Shown here: piece after piece, positions 36,726-49,100 of the stretch | How the letters are laid out: every line of letters begins with the position of its first letter | How positions within the stretch are numbered: the stretch's first letter is position 1 | Source: Phytoseiulus persimilis | Taxonomy: Eukaryota > Arthropoda > Arachnida > Mesostigmata > Phytoseiidae | DNA: 64,000 bases | Reading direction: 5' to 3' | NCBI GenBank assembly: GCA_037576195.1 | Contig: CM075101.1 | Span: forward strand, 10,726,001 to 10,790,000 | Position numbers and translations under genes: made by a program | The notes under the pieces: model-generated | Told to the model about the DNA's origin: nothing | The model's database searches: none | What the model saw: the letters and a program-made list of their open reading frames with translations, nothing else

Positions 36726-36927
36726 CAGACGGTACGCAGCTCCCTGAAATGCGGTTGGAATGTTTCGTTACCTGCCGCATCTACCTAACATACACAGTCG
36801 TGTCATGACAACCCTCGACTGATCTGGAATATCTGCGAGACCGATTATTCCGGCTTTCAATCTCTCTCCGTGACAGGAGATACGAGCTCCTCCATGTTGA
36901 AGTCAGTGTCCTTGCTCTCCCTCTCAG

Positions 36928-37098
36928 ACTAGTTGTGATACTCCAGGGAGCCGATCATGCTGGGTTTCGAGGGACTCTCGTCAACAGGATATCTCGAATC
37001 CAAGGTTTCAGGTGAAAATTGCGAGTACAGAGCCACTTTCCGATATGCGGGCAGCTGTCCACCTAGCCTGTTCGTCCCAAGACCGGAACTCCGAACAG
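36928..37098 (+). other. exon-like segment, 57 codons, with strong splice sites
   Basis: It is preceded by a strong pyrimidine tract (CTTGCTCTCCCTCTCAG) and ends at GAACAG|GTGAGT, a near-perfect donor. It is 171 bp, a multiple of three, and fully open in phase 0. The product (starting TSCDTPGSRSCW, ending SSQDRNSEQ) has three cysteines but no family I recognise. No partner exon is certain; 35193-35300 lies upstream on the same strand in matching phase. Confidence 0.25.
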
Positions 37099-37104
37099 GT
37101 GAGT

Positions 37105-38287
37105 TCCAAGACTCCTGCATGCCTCCTCGTCACGGAAGAGCGGACCCTGATCACTGCTCAGATGATCATCGGTGCCCACACTGATTTCGAGGCAAAGTAT
37201 GCGGGTACACGTGTTTTGTAGGAAACATCTTTTCCCCGTTCCCCGTTGACCGATACAGATCCAAATCCAGAATCAAAAGCACGATACGAACGAAAGACAA
37301 CTAACAACGTTGCCATGTGTATGAATGTTCTCAAACTTCCCCTTGGGGAGTCCATGATGCTCTGATATGATGACAGCATAAATGTTGGAACCCGATAAAG
37401 TGCGGGAACGCCCTCCCTTGATTCCGCAGACGACTGGAAACATGAGCGAGCCAACAAATATCGGTTTTAAAAACGAAACCCGATCGACAAGGGGACACCG
37501 GAGCGGCTTTATTCGCTCAATCCTCACCAAACCCGCGCTGCGACGAGTAAACCTGATTTGCGACTTCCTAACAAGGTTGTCGCTCCGACTGCTAGAGCAT
37601 AACGCTCCGGGAGGTGCTATGTTTACTCAAGATGTTGTCATGACTTGCTATTGGGGCGCAAAAATGCTTTCCTGTCTCTGTGGACGTTTTTAGGAGACCG
37701 ACTTCACCACCGCCACGACCGTTGCAGCCGCCGCCGTCGTCGCCGCCTCGGCCGAGGGATTCTGGTCCACAATGGTTCGTCGCTCATGTGGTCTTTTCCC
37801 GTCTGTTTTCCCGACTGCAATCGGTCGCTGCCTGTCGATCTGTCTCGGCGTGACACCGAGCGGAGCATTTTTGTCGGGCCGCAGCCGCCGGAACATGGTA
37901 ATGTGTAATTAGAATTTGTGTAGATTGACAATCTCTCCTAGCTCATCCCTCGAGGCAGATCCGTTTCAAGCATAATTGCCTGCTACTCGTCCTGGCAGGC
38001 GTCTCAGACGTCCTCGGCAACTCCTTCGGTTCGGTTCGGCTCACCTCCACCCTCTTCCGCTTCTTGCACCGGGCTCGCGCATGTCTCGGCTAAGTAACTA
38101 ATTATCGGGACTTCAGCAAATACATCGCTGTCGTAGAACTCTAATTGAGAATCGCCGTCTAATTTCGGGAGACGTGGAACCGAACATCGCCGGAGAAATC
38201 TTCTAAGTTTCTAGGCGTCTCGCACGAGTCGCTCGGATCGAGTTTTCCAAGAATAGATAGCGAGATTATTCATGCACCGACAGGAGG
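37105..38287. other. non-coding stretch
   Basis: No gene recognised. A GCC/GTC-type triplet-rich segment lies at about 37723-37760. Confidence 0.4.
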
Positions 38288-38473
38288 ATGTTTTTCGCCG
38301 CACTTTTCTGCATTTTGGAGTGCGCCGATGCGAGCCTAATTCGCTCTAGAGCGGTGTCGCACGTCAAATCGCAAACGAGCCAAGACCAGTGGCAGAATTC
38401 ACGAATCACATTTCAGGAAAGTCGACACTCCAAAACACGATATCTCGCTCCAGGCAACGCCACGGCACGGTAA
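38288..38473 (+). CDS. weak candidate signal-peptide ORF (61 residues)
   Basis: The product starts MFFAALFCILECADA, which could be a short signal peptide, followed by a polar basic segment rich in Ser and Arg. The stop codon TAA lies inside a potential donor (CACG|GTAACG), so the ORF may be a first exon rather than a whole gene. No homolog is recognised and the length is within chance. Confidence 0.18.
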   Translation: MFFAALFCILECADASLIRSRAVSHVKSQTSQDQWQNSRITFQESRHSKTRYLAPGNATAR

Positions 38474-40095
38474 CGCTCTGACGAACGGCTGACAGTCGCT
38501 CTCAGAGAACATTGCTGCCTTCCAATCCCCGCCCGATGCTTTCCCCGCTGTTCGTCATCTAGCGAGGGCAGTCCGTGATTTCCGAATCGCTCTTTCCATT
38601 CTGGAACCCCGGGGGAACCTTTGAAACCCATGACGTTGAGCCCCAGGCTGTAGACGATCGTAACCCAGGCAGGTTCGATCGAACTTCGGCAGAGGTCGAT
38701 GCATCGTGGCGCTGCGGATTGAGAGCATCATTATCTTTCCTCATGCGAGTTTGTCAAAGCCGCGGGGGACAGACCTCCAATTCTAGTATTCCGGTAATCG
38801 ACGAAGTTGCTCAACCCCCGAGGATGTATCCGATAGTGCTTGTCGTTTGAGTCGTACTTCAGTGGAGCAGAAAATCCACTCGTCCTTCATGGACCGGCCG
38901 TCTTCGGACATCGAGGCGTTGGCGCCCCCTTCCCCCTCCTCTTGCGAGATACGTCACGATCGTCTTCATTGTACGGTTCTGAAACTGCGAGCAGGAGGGA
39001 GCTTGTGAATTCCGATTTCTCAGTCGATGGCTGCATGAAAATGAACTCATGGGAACATGCGCTACTGGAGTAAGAGCCCGAGATTCGAGCACGACAACCG
39101 TAAAACGAATCGATTTTCCAATGGCCTGGAGGATTTACTTCAACGTTCACCTGAGAAGGATGGATGCTTTTGGAAGTTGACATTGAGCCCGATCTTTCGC
39201 TCTCCGTGAGTATAAGGTTCCTCCCTTCGGATTTCTATTCCTGAATGCAGCTCTGGAGTTGTTGACGCGTGTGAAACAGGAAGTGAACGAAATTCTCTCA
39301 ATCTCTTCTGGCTCTCAGGGACGGAAAACTTCTGGCTCCCTTCCGCGTCGCCGGGTTCCGAAAGCAGAATCCTTTAGTTCACTACGCAATTATCGAGAAG
39401 TCGAGAAGTCGAGACTCGGTTCGAGTGCCGAGGTCGAACCATTTGCGAGATACATAACGTCGTTGGACGTCGCGGTGTTTCCGCCCACATCCTGTCGCGC
39501 TGGGTTGCCCACACTGTAGCAACGGCAAACCAAGGGGGTGCCCTTCCCGCCGCGAGGATCCTCTCCACAAACCCTCTCCGACGACCGCGTGTTACGTCCC
39601 AGAGATGTCTCGGTAGCAGTCGCTGTACCAAAGCGCTTCGGTGAAGGTTTGCCCCGGCCGTAATAGACCGCACTTCGGCGCATTACTGAAACGGGATCGT
39701 TTTCTGTAGGTTTCCCGACGTCTGTTTCGCAGCTTCACCGGCTGACAGAGCGGCGACTCGGTCGAAAAAGCGCGCGGGACCGTCGTTCCGATAGGGGTCG
39801 ACAGGTTACACGCTCCGAGCGAATTCTATTGTTGGTTTTGTTGTGTTTTTGAGTTGGTTTTCGAACGCTTGGGGCCCATCGACCACAGTGGGATTTCCTG
39901 TGAGTGACAGGTGAAACAGTGACTTTGCTTGAGACGGCATTAGACGACCACACACACAGAAGGATATTTGCAGCTCACTCCCAGCAGTGACGTTCGAAAC
40001 CCACTTGATCGGAGCCCCGACCGCCTCCCGACTCCTGAATCAGGAACCGTGAATTGTGCGCCGGCCGGACCAGGGACTTCTCGGTGAACTTTTCG
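38474..40095. other. non-coding stretch upstream of the 40-kb gene start
   Basis: No gene recognised. If the initiator at 40096 is real, the last few hundred bases are its promoter; no TATA box is visible at the expected distance. Confidence 0.4.
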
Positions 40096-40100
40096 TCAGT
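40096..40100 (+). promoter_or_regulatory. initiator-like TCAGT, putative transcription start
   Basis: TCAGT is the arthropod initiator consensus, with +1 at the A (40098). It lies 132 bp upstream of the signal-peptide ATG at 40230. The motif is short and occurs by chance, so the support is only positional. An AG with a pyrimidine tract just before the ATG (CTTTTCCAG, ending at 40228) leaves open a spliced 5' UTR instead. Confidence 0.3.
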
Positions 40101-40229
40101 TAGGGTCCCACTGAGTTCGTGTGTTCAATGTGTTAAGTTGCGGCGTTTTCGTTGTAAAGTTCCTCCGCCGAATCGGATTAAAGCTCCTTCGAACTCACAG
40201 CCGTCTCGAGGCGGCCGGACTTTTCCAGC

Positions 40230-40281
40230 ATGCGCTTCACCAGTGCCTGCCTCGTTTGCGGCATCGCCGTTCTCCTATCAG
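40230..40281 (+). CDS. first coding exon of a secreted or membrane protein (signal peptide)
   Basis: ATG opens a 17-codon hydrophobic leader (MRFTSACLVCGIAVLLS) and the exon ends at CAG|GTGAGC, a strong donor, in phase 1. A separate exon carrying just the signal peptide with a phase-1 junction is the usual layout of animal secreted, Ig-type and receptor genes. An upstream TCAGT initiator fits. The mature product cannot be named: the only candidate continuation is at 63990, where Gly-Lys-Cys-Gln would follow. Reading through the donor instead gives only a short tail before a stop. Confidence 0.5.
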
Positions 40282-40828
40282 GTGAGCTGTCGCCGTTACT
40301 TCATCCGAGTCAAACAATGAGTGCATGAATCGGACCTCGATTGACACACGCGCGCACAAACAGACACTTCATCGGCTCGCCCCAAGTGCGGTTCCCTCGG
40401 TGAAGCGGATTTTTGTTTCGCATCTCGTTTTCCCACGAAAGTCTGGCGCGTGGGAAAACCAGTCAGAGCCGCTGGTTTCTGACAGAAGTAGCACCAAAAA
40501 ACTTTGGGGGTGGACGCGACCTCGAAAAACTCCAACTCGCAACAGCTGCCTTCTCTGGAGTTTTGAAACCCGAAGCCAGGTAACGCGGTACTTGCGAACG
40601 AAATCCACGCAAAAACTTATTCCAATAATTTGATGCGAGATAACGGCGCTCGCCACAAGGATCAGAAGAAGTCCGACGACCCTGAACTTTGTGCTTTTTT
40701 CTCGTCATCGCAACCAAGAACGACTTCACCTCAGGCCTTCGGAACACTGCCAAGACAACTATCGTGTTCAGCCTCAAAACAAAATTAGAAATTTCGGTCT
40801 CCATCATTATCCCGAAAGACAGACTTTC

Positions 40829-40851
40829 CCTCTTTCTCTCTCTCTCTCTCC
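40829..40851 (+). repeat. (CT)n microsatellite
   Basis: About ten CT units in a pyrimidine-rich setting. Confidence 0.85.
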
Positions 40852-41995
40852 CGAAGAGAGCTCAGGAAAAGGGCTCGGGTACAAACTGAGAGTGATTTCC
40901 GGATATGTTTCAACATTAAGTCGACCAACGCAAGGTCGGGACGGAACGCCTGCCGTTGGAATAATCGCAATCAGGAAGAATATCGGCAACTTTTACCCCG
41001 CAGTGTTTGCTGACAACCGCCCGCGGATATCGAGTTGTGTCCAACGTTGGAGGGAATATTTTCTGAAATTTCTTTTTCTTCATCATGCGAATGAAGTGTT
41101 CATCACAAACAGGATTCCGTCGGAGACTCTAAGAGAACCCTCAGTGGACCCACGGGCTTCGGAGATTCCGGGAATACGTGGAGTCGGTAGATTGAGTCTT
41201 GTTACGATGTCGACCGACGCTTGTCCACTCTGGGGGCTCGGACTCTCATCCAATTTGTTTGGCAATAGAGAAACGTCTGTCATCTGCCAGACGGAGCGGC
41301 ATCGAGAACGATCATGCGATGTCCGTCTATTTGTCTGTCTCTCGGAATGTCTGCCCATGCATCCGCTCGTTTGACCGTACACATTGACCCCTCTTATGTT
41401 AATAAAGCTGATACACGAACAGAGCTTTCAACGGAGCTCGCAGACGGACCAACGGTCCACATACAATGATCATATATAGACGGATGGATGAACAAACCCA
41501 CGAGGAGACCGCTAGACGTTCAGAGAACGATGTGAGAGACACGGAGAGATGCCCTCATCGAAACCCGTTCATTTATACGGCTCACGTAGCATCGGCTCAG
41601 CTCCCCATTCCAGACGATCTCTCTTCTTTTTCGAGACCATCTGTTGCCAACTGTCTCCCTGTGGCAATCCGCGATTCCCTCACGTAATCGCTCGATTTCA
41701 ATTCGCTCCATTTCCGAGTGTGGCATACTCCGTTCCTGAAAGATCCAAACGCCCAACCCACCGTGCGTGTCGGGGACAAGTCTCTTGAGCAGCCATTTAT
41801 TACAAAGGCTCGTGTGACCGCGATGCTGGGCTGCGTCGGACATATTCAAGGCGCTGAATTCCATTCCCCGAACTCTGTCCTCCGTAGTCGGAGGACAGCC
41901 CCCTTCGCCTGTCGTACCAATTCCCCTCCAGGCTCTCTTGGAATTCGAACCGTGGTACACGACTCTTCCCAGTCGGATTTGTGTAGAGGGCCATG

Positions 41996-42007
41996 CCCCC
42001 CCCCCCC
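41996..42007 (+). repeat. poly(C) run
   Basis: Twelve consecutive C residues; prone to sequencing or assembly length error. Confidence 0.8.
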
Positions 42008-43130
42008 TCCGATCCGGGACCCGAAGCTCTCGGAATCATTGGCTGGAATCGTATCCAAACCTCTCCTCATTTCATAAAAAAACGAACTCGATTCACACCC
42101 CCCCCCTCTCCGGAACGACTTCCCGCCCGGAAACTCTCCCAGGAACGGCGGCGCGCCGAAAAATTGATGTCAGTCTTGATATCCCGATAATTGATTGCAG
42201 ATCGGTCTGGTGGAGAGAACGAAACGTATTTCGACGACTCCCCTGACATGCTCTCGGATTTGCCGATCCGGGCTTTGCCGTCACCGCAGTGGGGTTCTAT
42301 ACGGATAAAAAAAAAAACACTTTCTCCGGAGCCATCCGGGGGAATAAAGTGCTTTCGAGTGCGCCAGGGAGCCGAGTTCTGCGATACTCTTGTGGGATAA
42401 ACATTCCGACGCCGACCACAACAACTGTATTTTCTGACAATATCGGGTTCCGGACGGATTGTTGTCGATGGCGCGGCGGGCGGCGTGTAGGGAAATTGAA
42501 CCGAGAGAAAAACCTACAGAATGGGTTCGAAAGGTGGTGGCCCAGCATTTCTATTCGGTTGTGCTATCGAAGTGAATCTTTCAACAGCGTTTCGGGATAC
42601 GACACGGCGGCCATTAAGGAGAAAACCCGTTCCGGCTAACATTGCACAAAACCAACTTGACGACAGCCGCTCTTCATCAAATGTGCAGCCGCTATTCGAC
42701 ATGATTGTTTCGTGTCGTGAAATGAAACACTGCGCGGTGCTGTGGAGAAATCCTAGCGGCGGAGACAAGTTGGGACGCCACACGGTCTTCACCAAAAGCA
42801 ATCATAACTGTCTTTTGTTTCGAGACTCCATTCTTCGGTTGGGATTTGCAGACCACGATTCGGATTCCACCGACAGCTGAAGCTGTGAGTCTTTCTGGAA
42901 AAAAGGGAGAAAAAGGGAAATGAGGAGCGCCCGATAGAATGGCGAAACGCGATACATGAACATTTTCCCTCGCGAATGCGGTGCATGCGTTCGGACAGTT
43001 GTTCGTCCATCTCCTGGAGAAGAAGCTGCATATTGAGCAAGCCCAAGCCTCTTTCGTCTTCTTCGTTCGTATGGTCCTGTGGGCTTGGACTGGGCTCAGC
43101 CAGGCTGGGCTTTCGTTTTGTTTGTGTCTA

Positions 43131-43144
43131 CTGCTGCTGCTGCT
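43131..43144 (+). repeat. CTG triplet repeat
   Basis: Short (CTG)n tract. The minus strand downstream is open and would encode a Gln/Glu-rich, possibly helical segment (MQLLLQEMDEQLSERM at about 42970-43030), but no splice donor supports it as an exon. Confidence 0.7.
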
Positions 43145-46100
43145 CCATCAGATCAGGCAGCGAATGACGGCTCATCATTGATTATTGCATTTGTCGACAG
43201 GACGTACTTACGTGCGCACATACGTCTCGACACGCAAACATCGTAAGCAGGATGAGTGTACCGATTAGCAGCATCTCGTCCTCGGCAAACAAGAGTAGCT
43301 TACCGACAACGAATGGATCACCGAGCTCTGGCCGGGGAGCAACCGCTATCGTCGGTTCGGTTTCCTGAGTCGACCGATCGCAACGGGAAACGTTGCCGGG
43401 GTCCCTTGGACCCGAGCCTCGAATCTCTTTTCCTCTCTCGTCTTCGCTCTTTAGTCGAGTTCTGGCTGTATAGTCAACAACGCAGAGAGATTCCACGTCT
43501 GATTGCGGAACAGACGACAATGAAGGTAAAGAGCATCCAAGTGCGTCGTGTTGCGGATGCATGTAGCCTGTGGACTCATGCACGGGTCGACCGACTGCGA
43601 CTTCTAACGGAACGAGTTATAATTTATTTACGGAACGACTATTTACGCCAGACGACCCGCAGAGTGCAAACGCACCGACCGACCGAATGGGACGTTCGGC
43701 GTGTACCTATATAGCTAATATAGAGATGGCCCACGAACAGTTTAGTTCGAGCATCGGTGCAAATATGCAAACATCGATTACGCCTAAACCGCTGTGTTCA
43801 AGCCTGCACGAGCACTTCTTTCTCTCGACCGATTCCGCTTTGTCACCCGAATCGGACTCGACTCATTTAGCGAGACACGGGGAACGCGTACGGGCATGAA
43901 CCGTGCGTCATGAAGACCTACGAATCTATGAAGTAGTCTGGAGAGATTTTGACGACGAACAGAGAGATGTTCGAGAAGCCGCTTTTCACTCTTTTGCGGC
44001 TCCTCCTTATTATCCGGAACGATAAGAATCCTCTGTCATTCGGCCCTTGCCTCGGCGTTTAAGCCGCTCGGATTATCGCTCGTGACGAATCACCTCTGAA
44101 TCGGCGAGCAGTATTACGTGAGCCCAGGTGGGACTGCGTGGGGGGCCGATCCGGAGATGAAAAAAAAAGCCAACAGATTGACTTTCTTCGACGACAAATG
44201 TCAGGACGGTGTGATCGGAAAACCTTTCCGTGGTCTCAGTCTCTTCAAGCAATCAGCAGCATTGGCGCGAAGCACGCGTGCTCTTGTCTGTTTTCGCGTT
44301 GACGTCCAAGCGATTGAGAGACGAACGGACAAATAATTCGCCCATTGGCGGAGCGTTATCTCAGTTTATCGACACGACGAAGATCGTGACAACGGCCGAC
44401 TACAAATTCGGCTACAAGATCGGTAACAGCGAGCCGGCAGTAAACTCGCCCACAGCCTTAGTGGAGCGGGGGACCGAGCTGTTCGAGAAGAAAGAACGAA
44501 GTCATTTGACGCCGTTCCCAGCGGAAAATAAATACGTACTTAATCGTACGCGTCGCTTCGCCCGCTGACGGACAGACTGGTCGGTTGCTCGTCGGCTTAC
44601 ATCATCGACTTGATCGTCGTTGGTCATCGCCGTTGACGGCCGGGATTCAACCACCAGCATCACCTCGTAGAAGTTGGGTGGAAGTCGTTGAGGGTAATGG
44701 GTCACGACAGCGGTTAGGGTTCCGCTTTCGCCGCTCGCCGTCAGTGAGATGAATAGTTCGTCTAATCAATACGTAAGATGCTGGAAACGGCTCGTGATGA
44801 TGGCGCGTGAAGTCCGTCGAAAGCCTCAAGTGTCCCCCCGTCGGGGAGAAGCTCTTTGCGATTGTTTTGCTGGGGCCAATGGCGAGGATCGTTGCGTCGA
44901 TCGAGCTCGAAACGGGGTTCGGAGCTCCGAGGAAGCACAAGCGCGGGACTACCCTGACCGCTGTGGATTCCATGGGAGTCAAAGCGGACACCGACAGCCC
45001 GCGTTACTAATTCGTCACTTTTCGGCGAAGGCTCGTCACAGATTATCTTCCGTTTTTTATTCCGCCCCCTTCGCTGTGTCGATCGAGCTGCGATCGATCA
45101 ACAGATCGATCCGTCTCTCTCAGCACATGGTTCTTGGCTCCTCTTTTGATCGCTCGGACTTATCTTTGGGTGGCGGTCACCGCGTTTGCGGCGGAGGAGA
45201 TTCTGATGTTGGCGGTGGTCGAGTTTTATCTTCGTGATCGATTTCAACTGCGCCCCGAAACTACACTGAAACTGACTCATCTTCCAGTGAACCGGAAGTT
45301 TAGGAGAGTCAGGCGTCGAGCAAACAACCCTACCCGGGTAACTGAACAATGCTCGATCTGATCGATGGACGATTACCTCATCGCATCGTTTTCGTCCGTT
45401 CATTTCCTTCTCGTCTGTGTTGCGTCGACTGGCAGCGTCTCACTTCTGAAACGGTCTTATCTGGCTGTGATGATCTTTTCACTCCATTCAGTGAATCCAT
45501 CAATCGGACCAAACATTCCGCTGCTATCGCCCCGATCGCAACACGGACGCTTCGCAATCCATATTTATCTACTGCACGCGGCCGAAACTCGTGAAATGTA
45601 CACGCACGCACCGTGGGTCTAATCGACCGCAGCCACCGCCGCTCAGTCTCGCCTTCAGAACGCGGTAATCGATGCGGTGAATCAATCATTTGTAAATTAT
45701 GTTATCAGAGACACTGAAAAAAAAGAAAAAAAAATCCAAGCCGCGTCCTCTGGGTTTCCCTTTTACTTTGAAAATTAATCCGGCAGCTCGGCGTCTGCCA
45801 CCGTGATCGCGGGGCCCAACAAATTGCCAATTGTACCGAACGGCGCGACAGTCCCTCTCGCGGCGTTATCTCGCCTCGCTCGGTCGCTCCATCATCCACT
45901 GGAATATTCTCATTTCCAATCAGTCTCGTTACTGGACTAGACAAACACGATCGACAAGTCGTGCATCAGTCGAGCAAACACCGCAGGACTCCAACGCTGA
46001 GGAAACTGGTTCTCTGTTGAATCAGCGTTTCCCTCCACTCCACCGCGCTGGTCGCCAGAAGATCTTGACACCGAAAGAGGTGATAAAAAAAATGACGCCT

Positions 46101-49100
46101 TCGCACACTCGACGCGCTGTGTTCGTTTATTTCCGAGCTGAATTTCAATGTTTTGCTCCTCCAGCCGCTCACGACGGGCCGATTGATCGCGAGTGAAGAG
46201 ATTGTGCGACGTCGGAACTCGCGTCCAATCTCAATCGGCGATTGTGCGGCCGGACTGAAGAGTGATGACCAGCTCATCAGAACAATGTCAGGGATTCTTC
46301 TGCGCGTGGAGGGAGCCGTGTCGCCTTCGCCTGCGAGATGGCCGCAAACTGATACCGCTGTGAACACAGTCTGATCAGCAGAAAATGGCTTCAAAGAATC
46401 AAAACGACTCGCGGGTCGCGTGTCGTCATATATCGCTCGTCTTCCCTCTGGTTGCGGGACGGGAGGTAAGGGAAGAGCAGAAACGAAATCTTCCCGGTCG
46501 CAGGGTCGTCACAAATTGACCACTGCTTGTCTCGTCATTCCTCAACTGCATAACATGTAGCCGAATAACGTCGACTGTGACGACAATGACTCTCTGACTT
46601 TCTGTGCTCCTATTTCCTCGCGAAACCGCCAACGAAAACAACGGCGGCGTTCGCAATGTGGGGTTGAAAGGTCTTCTCCACAGACGCATCATCCTGTTCA
46701 CAGTTGAACCTGGAACGTTCAGCAGCGGGTTTGATCCGAAGCTGGGCTGTCCGAAACTCCTGGTTTTCCGAAGGAGCAAGACCAGGAACAATTACAGTCG
46801 ATAGCAGGTCCGCTCCGATGACTGTACTCGTTGCGCCATGAAAATTCATTATCGAGATAAACCGAGGGTCACGAACAGTGCGACACCTTGGCCACGTTGA
46901 TTTCACGTCGAAAACAAATTAGCGCCCGCGTCGCGGAACGAAGCTTCACAACTCGTCTTTTAATTCGATTTTCATATCGCCGGGGCACTGGCTGTTCCTC
47001 CGAGTGATCGGATGGCTCCTCTCCGAAGCTTCTATACGGCATGAGCGCGGTGTTTGGTTTCCATTTTCGCCCCGGGTTCACGGACGCTGCGCCAACATTC
47101 CCGTGACACTGTCGCCGCTGCGATACACAGTGGTCAAAGGCCAAACAGGTGTGAGATGCGAATGAGCGTAACAAACTTCATCCGTTAAACCGTCGCCGCA
47201 GAACAATGCTCACCTTCCAGAGCATGGCGAGGCCAGTCCCACATGATCATGTAATGACGATTGCACCCGTCACGTGACGAACTCAGAGTCGCCGAAGCGT
47301 GCGCGGTGACTTTCGAATCCTGGATCGAGAACCTGCTGCTGTGAACCGATACGGAAGAGGACAGGGAGAACACGGTGTCACAACAGTGCCTCCTCGAAGC
47401 TGTGGTGATTCAATTTTTTCCGGGTCTGATGGCAGAGCCGGATGATCGCCAGACTCCGGTCGTAAGTATTCGTTATCCGGAGGAGCGCAGAACACAAACA
47501 TGGACGCCCGGACGTGTGGACGACCGAACAGACTTGACTCGGCTTGGAAGTGGTGGTGCCCTATAAAAATTACCGTCACACGCGTTGCTGCCAGCTGCTG
47601 CTGCTGTGTGTATTCACTGCGGATGAATAGGAAAGCTACTCAAGCGGCAGAGAGAAAAAACTATGGAACAGCCCTAAAAAAATACTCAGGGAAGGGGCGC
47701 CATGAGAGACACGCTTTTTACGTGCGCGCGTTCGTGTACAGCAGCGCACGGAAGATGGGAAGCTGTGCGAGAAGAAAGTGAAAGAAACAGAAATTTATGG
47801 CGAGGATCGAAGAGCGACCGAAGGAGAGATCGATCGTCGCTTCGGTTGACCAAGCAACTCCGCCAAGTGACCCGCGCATGCAGCGCACGCTGGAATCCCA
47901 TATGTACACGAACCACTCGACGGACGGTTGGAAATATCCCTCCTCTCAACTCACTCAGTCAATATCGATGCTGCGTTTCTCCTGAGGTCAGCAAGCACGA
48001 CGAGGATCGGCGAGGCGACATTTTTCGAGCTAACCAAACACACACAGACCGAGTAGAGGTGGAATGCTTCCGATCCGACGGTTAGTGTCCTCCGAAGCGA
48101 ATTCGAGATTTTGAGAACTTCAACGAGCGCAGTGCGTTTCCATGAACGCAATTCGCGGCGGTTCGATCCGAACGGAGCCAAACCGAAACCCGAGCGGCTA
48201 AGCAACTTCGTCCCATTCATCCCGATCCTTCTTGCCGAGCGCGAGGCACGAGCTCAAACCGTTATGTAAGACGAAGCAACTTTTATCGAAAACAAGGGGT
48301 TTCGGGAGAAACGGGGTCGAAGGTTCAGGAGTTTTGGCTCCGAATGCTCATCATCTGCAAGTTGTTGGAGTTGCATGAAGATGAGTCATGGAGTCAAAAG
48401 CGAAAACGAGCTCAAAGGAAATTATTTCAAAGCGGCAACTTGGCCTCGTTAAGCGTTGGAGCGGGACGTTGTAACCAGAAGCGTTCGCCCGCCATTCCAC
48501 CGGCAAGGCGGCCATCCATCCAGCCAGCTTGCCAACTGGCGTCCTAGTCAGTCTAGTGAGCTTTCCGAGCGAGAAAGCAGACGAACGGACCAATTGGGAA
48601 CAACACATGGCCGCGGACACCTCCGCACACATCGCAACGGTGGCCCTAAATGAAATCATTGTTGCTGTCGTCGGCGTCCACGACGACCGCATACTCAACC
48701 ACCGGCACAGCTTTCGCGACCACAACCACGACCTGTATTCGTCTGACGGCCATGCAGCAGCCGGGCGATGCCGGCGGGCATTGTTGAACATTCGGCTGTT
48801 TTATTTTGGTTGTCGTGAACAGAACTGCATGCCGAGCGCCCTTCCTTTGTGTGCCTTATGAAGTACCCGGCTAATTATCGACAAATTGTTTGCCGAGCCC
48901 TTCGTTCCCGCGGAACTCTCCCGACAGCAAACGCCCCGCACCTCGGAGACGAGGCTCCCGCTCAGGCGACACCGGATCCATCGGAACGAGAAGTATACAT
49001 CTTAGGCATGCTCCCTCCGCCGGATCCGGACCTCAAACCGCACAACCGAGAAGACGATCGGGGGATTTTCGAAGCAGTCTTCAAAATGACGATCATTGAG

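Noticed and set aside
40691..41374. 227-codon plus-strand ORF just after the signal-peptide exon
   Set aside because: It reads through a CT microsatellite, has no recognisable domain and is not linked to a good acceptor in the needed phase.
47559..47568. TATAAAAA box-like match
   Set aside because: No coding frame or initiator downstream supports a promoter, and A/T-rich octamers occur by chance at this rate.
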